Shown: positions 61,662 through 64,000 of the stretch, piece by piece
Layout: every line of letters starts with the position of its first letter
How positions within the stretch are numbered: the stretch's first letter is position 1
Origin: Abyssibacter profundi
Lineage (GTDB): Bacteria; Pseudomonadota; Gammaproteobacteria; Nevskiales; OUC007
Assembly (NCBI RefSeq): GCF_003151135.1
Contig: NZ_QEQK01000006.1
Span: 97,804 to 161,803 of the forward strand
Direction of reading: 5' to 3'
DNA length: 64,000 bases
Translations under genes and position numbers: made by a program
Notes under the pieces: model-generated
What the model was told of the DNA's origin: nothing
Databases searched by the model: none
What the model saw: the letters and a program-made list of their open reading frames with translations, nothing else

Positions 61662-61710
61662 CGACGACCACGATTGCAAGTTGCAGCGCCGCTTCGTTGG
61701 CGTCACAAAA

Positions 61711-61738
61711 AAGGCCGGTCTCAAGACCGGCCTTTTTT
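61711..61738. terminator. Bidirectional rho-independent terminator
   Basis: Stem AAGGCCGGTC (61711-61720) / GACCGGCCTT (61725-61734), loop TCAA, A-run before and T-run after, so it works from both sides between the convergent exporter and thioredoxin-like genes. Confidence 0.92.
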
Positions 61739-61760
61739 GCTTCTGTCAGTCGCGTAATCC

Positions 61761-62207
61761 CTACAAACGCAGCGACAGATCCATTTGAACGTATCGAGCG
61801 ACCTGGCTGGGCGGCGCTTGGCGGCTGGGCTCGTATACGGGCTCACCAGACTGATTGACCACGACAACCCACGGCAGAGCTTTAACCTGCAGCCGATCGG
61901 CCAAAGCTTGACCGTCCACGACGAGCTGCAGGCGGTCCCCTCCCTTGCGTGCCAGGGCCTCGCGAGCGCTCGCGCCATCGCCCAGGTTCACGGCTTTGAT
62001 AGCTGCTCCTGAGAGCGCATCGTCGGACTGCAGCGTCTCCATGTCCTTCAGCACCGTGTCGCAGCGACCGCACCAGCTCGCCCAGAAGACCAGAACCTGA
62101 TACGGGCTGGTGGCAGCGTCGGGCTGCATCGGTGCTTCATCGGCCCAGGCCGCACTGGCGAAGAGCGCGGTCACGGTGGCGACTATCCAAGTAGCAGCTT
62201 GATTCAT
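61761..62207 (-). CDS. Periplasmic thioredoxin-like (TlpA-type) protein
   Basis: 148 residues. Signal peptide ends AAWAD; FWASWCGRCDTV gives a CGRC active site, and LPWVVVV the cis-Pro. Missing the central insert of TlpA. A disulfide reductase or isomerase in the envelope; the repeat protein has C-terminal cysteines that it might serve. Convergent with the exporter gene, divergent from the second LuxR. Confidence 0.83.
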   Translation of the reverse strand: MNQAATWIVATVTALFASAAWADEAPMQPDAATSPYQVLVFWASWCGRCDTVLKDMETLQSDDALSGAAIKAVNLGDGASAREALARKGGDRLQLVVDGQALADRLQVKALPWVVVVNQSGEPVYEPSRQAPPSQVARYVQMDLSLRL

Positions 62208-62247
62208 GCTCCATACGATGGCCTAATCACCAGTAGACCTATAGGAT

Positions 62248-62291
62248 AAAAAATGCCCAATGAAAGGATTAAAAAATACTGGGCAATTTTT
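62248..62291 (+). promoter_or_regulatory. Hairpin enclosing the start codon of the second LuxR gene
   Basis: AAAAAATGCCCA (62248-62259) and TGGGCAATTTTT (62280-62291) pair 11 of 12, with ATG 62260 at the start of a 20-base loop. The region is AT-rich beside GC-rich genes and lacks a clear Shine-Dalgarno. Confidence 0.5.
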
Positions 62292-63243
62292 GCGTCTTGC
62301 GACCGAGATGTTCGAAGGTGCCCTGGCGCAACCGGCGGATCGCTATCGTTCCTGGATGTTGGAGATGGTGTCGGCCGCATTCGCAGCGGATGGGGCCATC
62401 TGGCGCCGCGGTCAGCTTGGCGCGCCTGCGCATGCGCTGACGGTTTGGAATCTGACGCCGCAGTTCGCCCGGGCATGGGAGTCCAGTACGGACATCAACC
62501 CGTTGAAGTTGCATATGCAGGCCCATCCCGATTCGGCCAGCGGACTGGCGCTCAGCACTCAACCTGATGCCCTGGAACAAACGCGGGTTTACCGCCGGGT
62601 GTTGCGGCAGCACGGCGTGCGTGACGCCATCGGTATTCGTGTGGTTGACCCGGTGCTGGCACTGGAGACCGAGATCATCTTGTCACGGTCCTCGCGTCAC
62701 ACTTTTGCCTCCGAAGACGCTGAACGGCTCGAGCAGGTGGCTCCCGCGATGGTCGCCGCTGCATCACAGGCCTATTTTCTGAGCCTGGCCCGTCCCAGTG
62801 CAGCCCTAGCGGATCGACCATCCGCGGTGGTTGACCCGGCAGGGGGCGTGTTGGAAGCACAATGGGGATTCCGCAGATTGTTGCAGCGTCACTATCCCAA
62901 GTGGACAGGGCGGCGCCTTCCGTTCGAGTTGCCGGATGACCTGAACAAGGCGTCCATCTCCGTCGATGGGTTGCGTGTGTATGCTGAGCATCTCAACGAG
63001 TTGACACTGCTCCGCATTTGGGAGCCTGAGCGCCTGGACGGACTCACGGCGCGCGAGCGCGAAATCGCGGAACAGCTGGCGGCGGGAACGACCTATAAGC
63101 AGATGGCCCGCGACCTCGGTTTGTCCACATCGACGGTCGCGAACCATGCCCATCGAATCTACCGCAAGCTCGGCGTGAAGAATCGAAGAGAGCTGACGGC
63201 TGAGTTACATCAAAGTGAAAGTGCTGCCGGCGGTGTGACCTAG
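62260..63243 (+). CDS. LuxR-type HTH regulator, second copy
   Basis: 327 residues. Sensor-like N-terminus, then LTAREREIAEQLAAGTTYKQMARDLGLSTSTVANHAHRIYRKLGVKNRRELTAEL in the GerE layout, split here as two helix pairs. Similar in plan to 57160-58044: an AxxF/W-rich N-terminal part, DQDGH/DPAGG-like segment, WDGRRLP/WTGRRLPFEL linker, then HTH. The shared linker motif W(D/T)GRRLP shows the two are paralogous. No ribosome site; see hairpin. Divergent from the thioredoxin-like gene. Confidence 0.83.
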   Translation: MKGLKNTGQFLRLATEMFEGALAQPADRYRSWMLEMVSAAFAADGAIWRRGQLGAPAHALTVWNLTPQFARAWESSTDINPLKLHMQAHPDSASGLALSTQPDALEQTRVYRRVLRQHGVRDAIGIRVVDPVLALETEIILSRSSRHTFASEDAERLEQVAPAMVAAASQAYFLSLARPSAALADRPSAVVDPAGGVLEAQWGFRRLLQRHYPKWTGRRLPFELPDDLNKASISVDGLRVYAEHLNELTLLRIWEPERLDGLTAREREIAEQLAAGTTYKQMARDLGLSTSTVANHAHRIYRKLGVKNRRELTAELHQSESAAGGVT

Positions 63244-63302
63244 AGGTGACGCCCGCTCTCGAACCACGACAAGCCACAGATCACCGTTTATAGGATGAGC
63301 AT

Positions 63303-63983
63303 ATGCACCAGAACTTCCACCATGGTGGTAGCGCCGATTGGTCGTTGGATGAGGCCGTCGTGGAATGCTTTGACAGGCTGGTAAAGCCCGGAGACCGGAC
63401 TTTGGAGACGGGGGCGGGCCGATCCACCGTGGAGCTGATCCGCCGCGGTGCGGTCCACACAGCCATCACGCCTGCCGCCCCGGAGGTGGATGCCGTAACG
63501 CAGGCGTTGCGAGACGAGCAGCTCGACATGTCTCAGTTGGCGTTTCACCAAGGCTACAGTCAGGACGTGCTTCCGCAGCTTGCTCACGACGGGCCGTTGG
63601 ATTTGGTCCTGATCGATGGCGGGCACGGGTTTCCCATTCCGCAGATTGATTGGGCCTATACCGCACCGCGCCTGCGCGTGGGCGGCTACATGATGATCGA
63701 CGATATCGACGTCTGGACCGGGCGCATTCTGGTGGATTTTCTGCGACGGGAACCTGGGTGGACGCTCGTCGAGATGATCCGCGGGCGCACAGCAATTTTT
63801 CAGTTGACCCAGCCATTCGAGCACCTGGAATGGACCGAGCAACCCTTTGTGTTTCAGCAATCGATGGGCTCGCAACGGCGCCGCAAGCTGGCGAATGCTC
63901 TGTCACATTTGCTGCGCGGGGAATTCGGCGTCTTGATGAGGAAGTTCCGACACGACCGGGCGTTGGTGGGGGCCCGCAAATAG
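63303..63983 (+). CDS. Class I SAM-dependent methyltransferase-like protein
   Basis: 226 residues. ETGAGRSTVELIRRG is motif I (ExGxGxST), and LVLIDGGHGFPIPQIDWAYTAPRLRVGGYMMIDDID matches the Methyltransf_24 group (catechol-like). The motif HGFPIPQIDW is typical of O- or sugar-methyltransferases acting on surface glycans. Independent of the LuxR gene ahead (59 bp gap). The window ends 17 bases later. Substrate unknown. Confidence 0.75.
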   Translation: MHQNFHHGGSADWSLDEAVVECFDRLVKPGDRTLETGAGRSTVELIRRGAVHTAITPAAPEVDAVTQALRDEQLDMSQLAFHQGYSQDVLPQLAHDGPLDLVLIDGGHGFPIPQIDWAYTAPRLRVGGYMMIDDIDVWTGRILVDFLRREPGWTLVEMIRGRTAIFQLTQPFEHLEWTEQPFVFQQSMGSQRRRKLANALSHLLRGEFGVLMRKFRHDRALVGARK

Positions 63984-64000
63984 GCTCGACCCCCACCCCC

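Overview
The window is high-GC (roughly two-thirds G+C by eye), densely coded DNA with no phage genes, transposases or rRNA. Gene content (FadL-like porin, AcnD/PrpF-type methylcitrate cycle, AlmA-like Baeyer-Villiger monooxygenase, complete phenylalanine-to-acetoacetyl-CoA catabolism, persulfide detoxification, GlyGly-CTERM proteins) fits the chromosome of an aerobic gammaproteobacterium living on lipids, hydrocarbons or amino acids. A Nevskiales/Salinisphaerales-type marine lineage would fit, but that is inference, not a identification.

Left part (1-15 kb): an M50 metalloprotease fused to an HlyD-like tail, a convergent MinD/ParA ATPase, then a same-strand series: FadL-family porin, a 2228-residue Calx-beta repeat protein with a C-terminal sorting signal, a CHASE2 class III cyclase, an SH3-like secreted protein and an M48 lipoprotein protease. 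About 400 bp of nested inverted repeats follow.

15-24 kb: a lipid/ketone module. An AraC regulator diverges from a Baeyer-Villiger monooxygenase that overlaps an alpha/beta hydrolase; a saccharopine-dehydrogenase-like reductase follows. A TetR regulator and a secreted GlyGly-CTERM hydrolase lie opposite an FG-GAP lipoprotein and a DUF4334 lipoprotein, with two strong dyads between them.

24-29 kb: a thiolase remnant, tRNA-Arg, and a translationally coupled GGDEF response regulator / histidine kinase / response regulator operon. 29-38.5 kb: the 2-methylcitrate cycle operon prpB-prpC-acnD-prpF-prpD, divergent from the sigma-54 activator prpR, with a clear -24/-12 promoter and dyad. 38.5-41.2 kb: a CsoR-family regulator diverging from a persulfide/sulfite module (TauE, ETHE1-like dioxygenase, two YeeE-like membrane halves).

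41.2-49.3 kb: an HSL esterase, then phenylalanine hydroxylase, 4-hydroxyphenylpyruvate dioxygenase, homogentisate dioxygenase, fumarylacetoacetase, maleylacetoacetate isomerase and acetoacetate-CoA ligase; then a tRNA-His/tRNA-Lys unit with promoter and terminator. 49.4-57.1 kb: a PP-loop protein, a polysaccharide flippase, a secreted beta-propeller, DUF454 and SDR genes, a second histidine kinase/response regulator pair and a DUF4124 protein.

57.1-63.3 kb is the most unusual part: a LuxR regulator, three abutting 15-bp palindromes, a secreted protein built of 16-residue Gly-rich repeats, a small helical protein, and a TpsB/FhaC-like barrel protein that lacks a signal peptide and the usual VRGY motif, followed by a thioredoxin-like protein and a second LuxR regulator. 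This looks like an undescribed variant of two-partner secretion. A methyltransferase-like gene ends the window.
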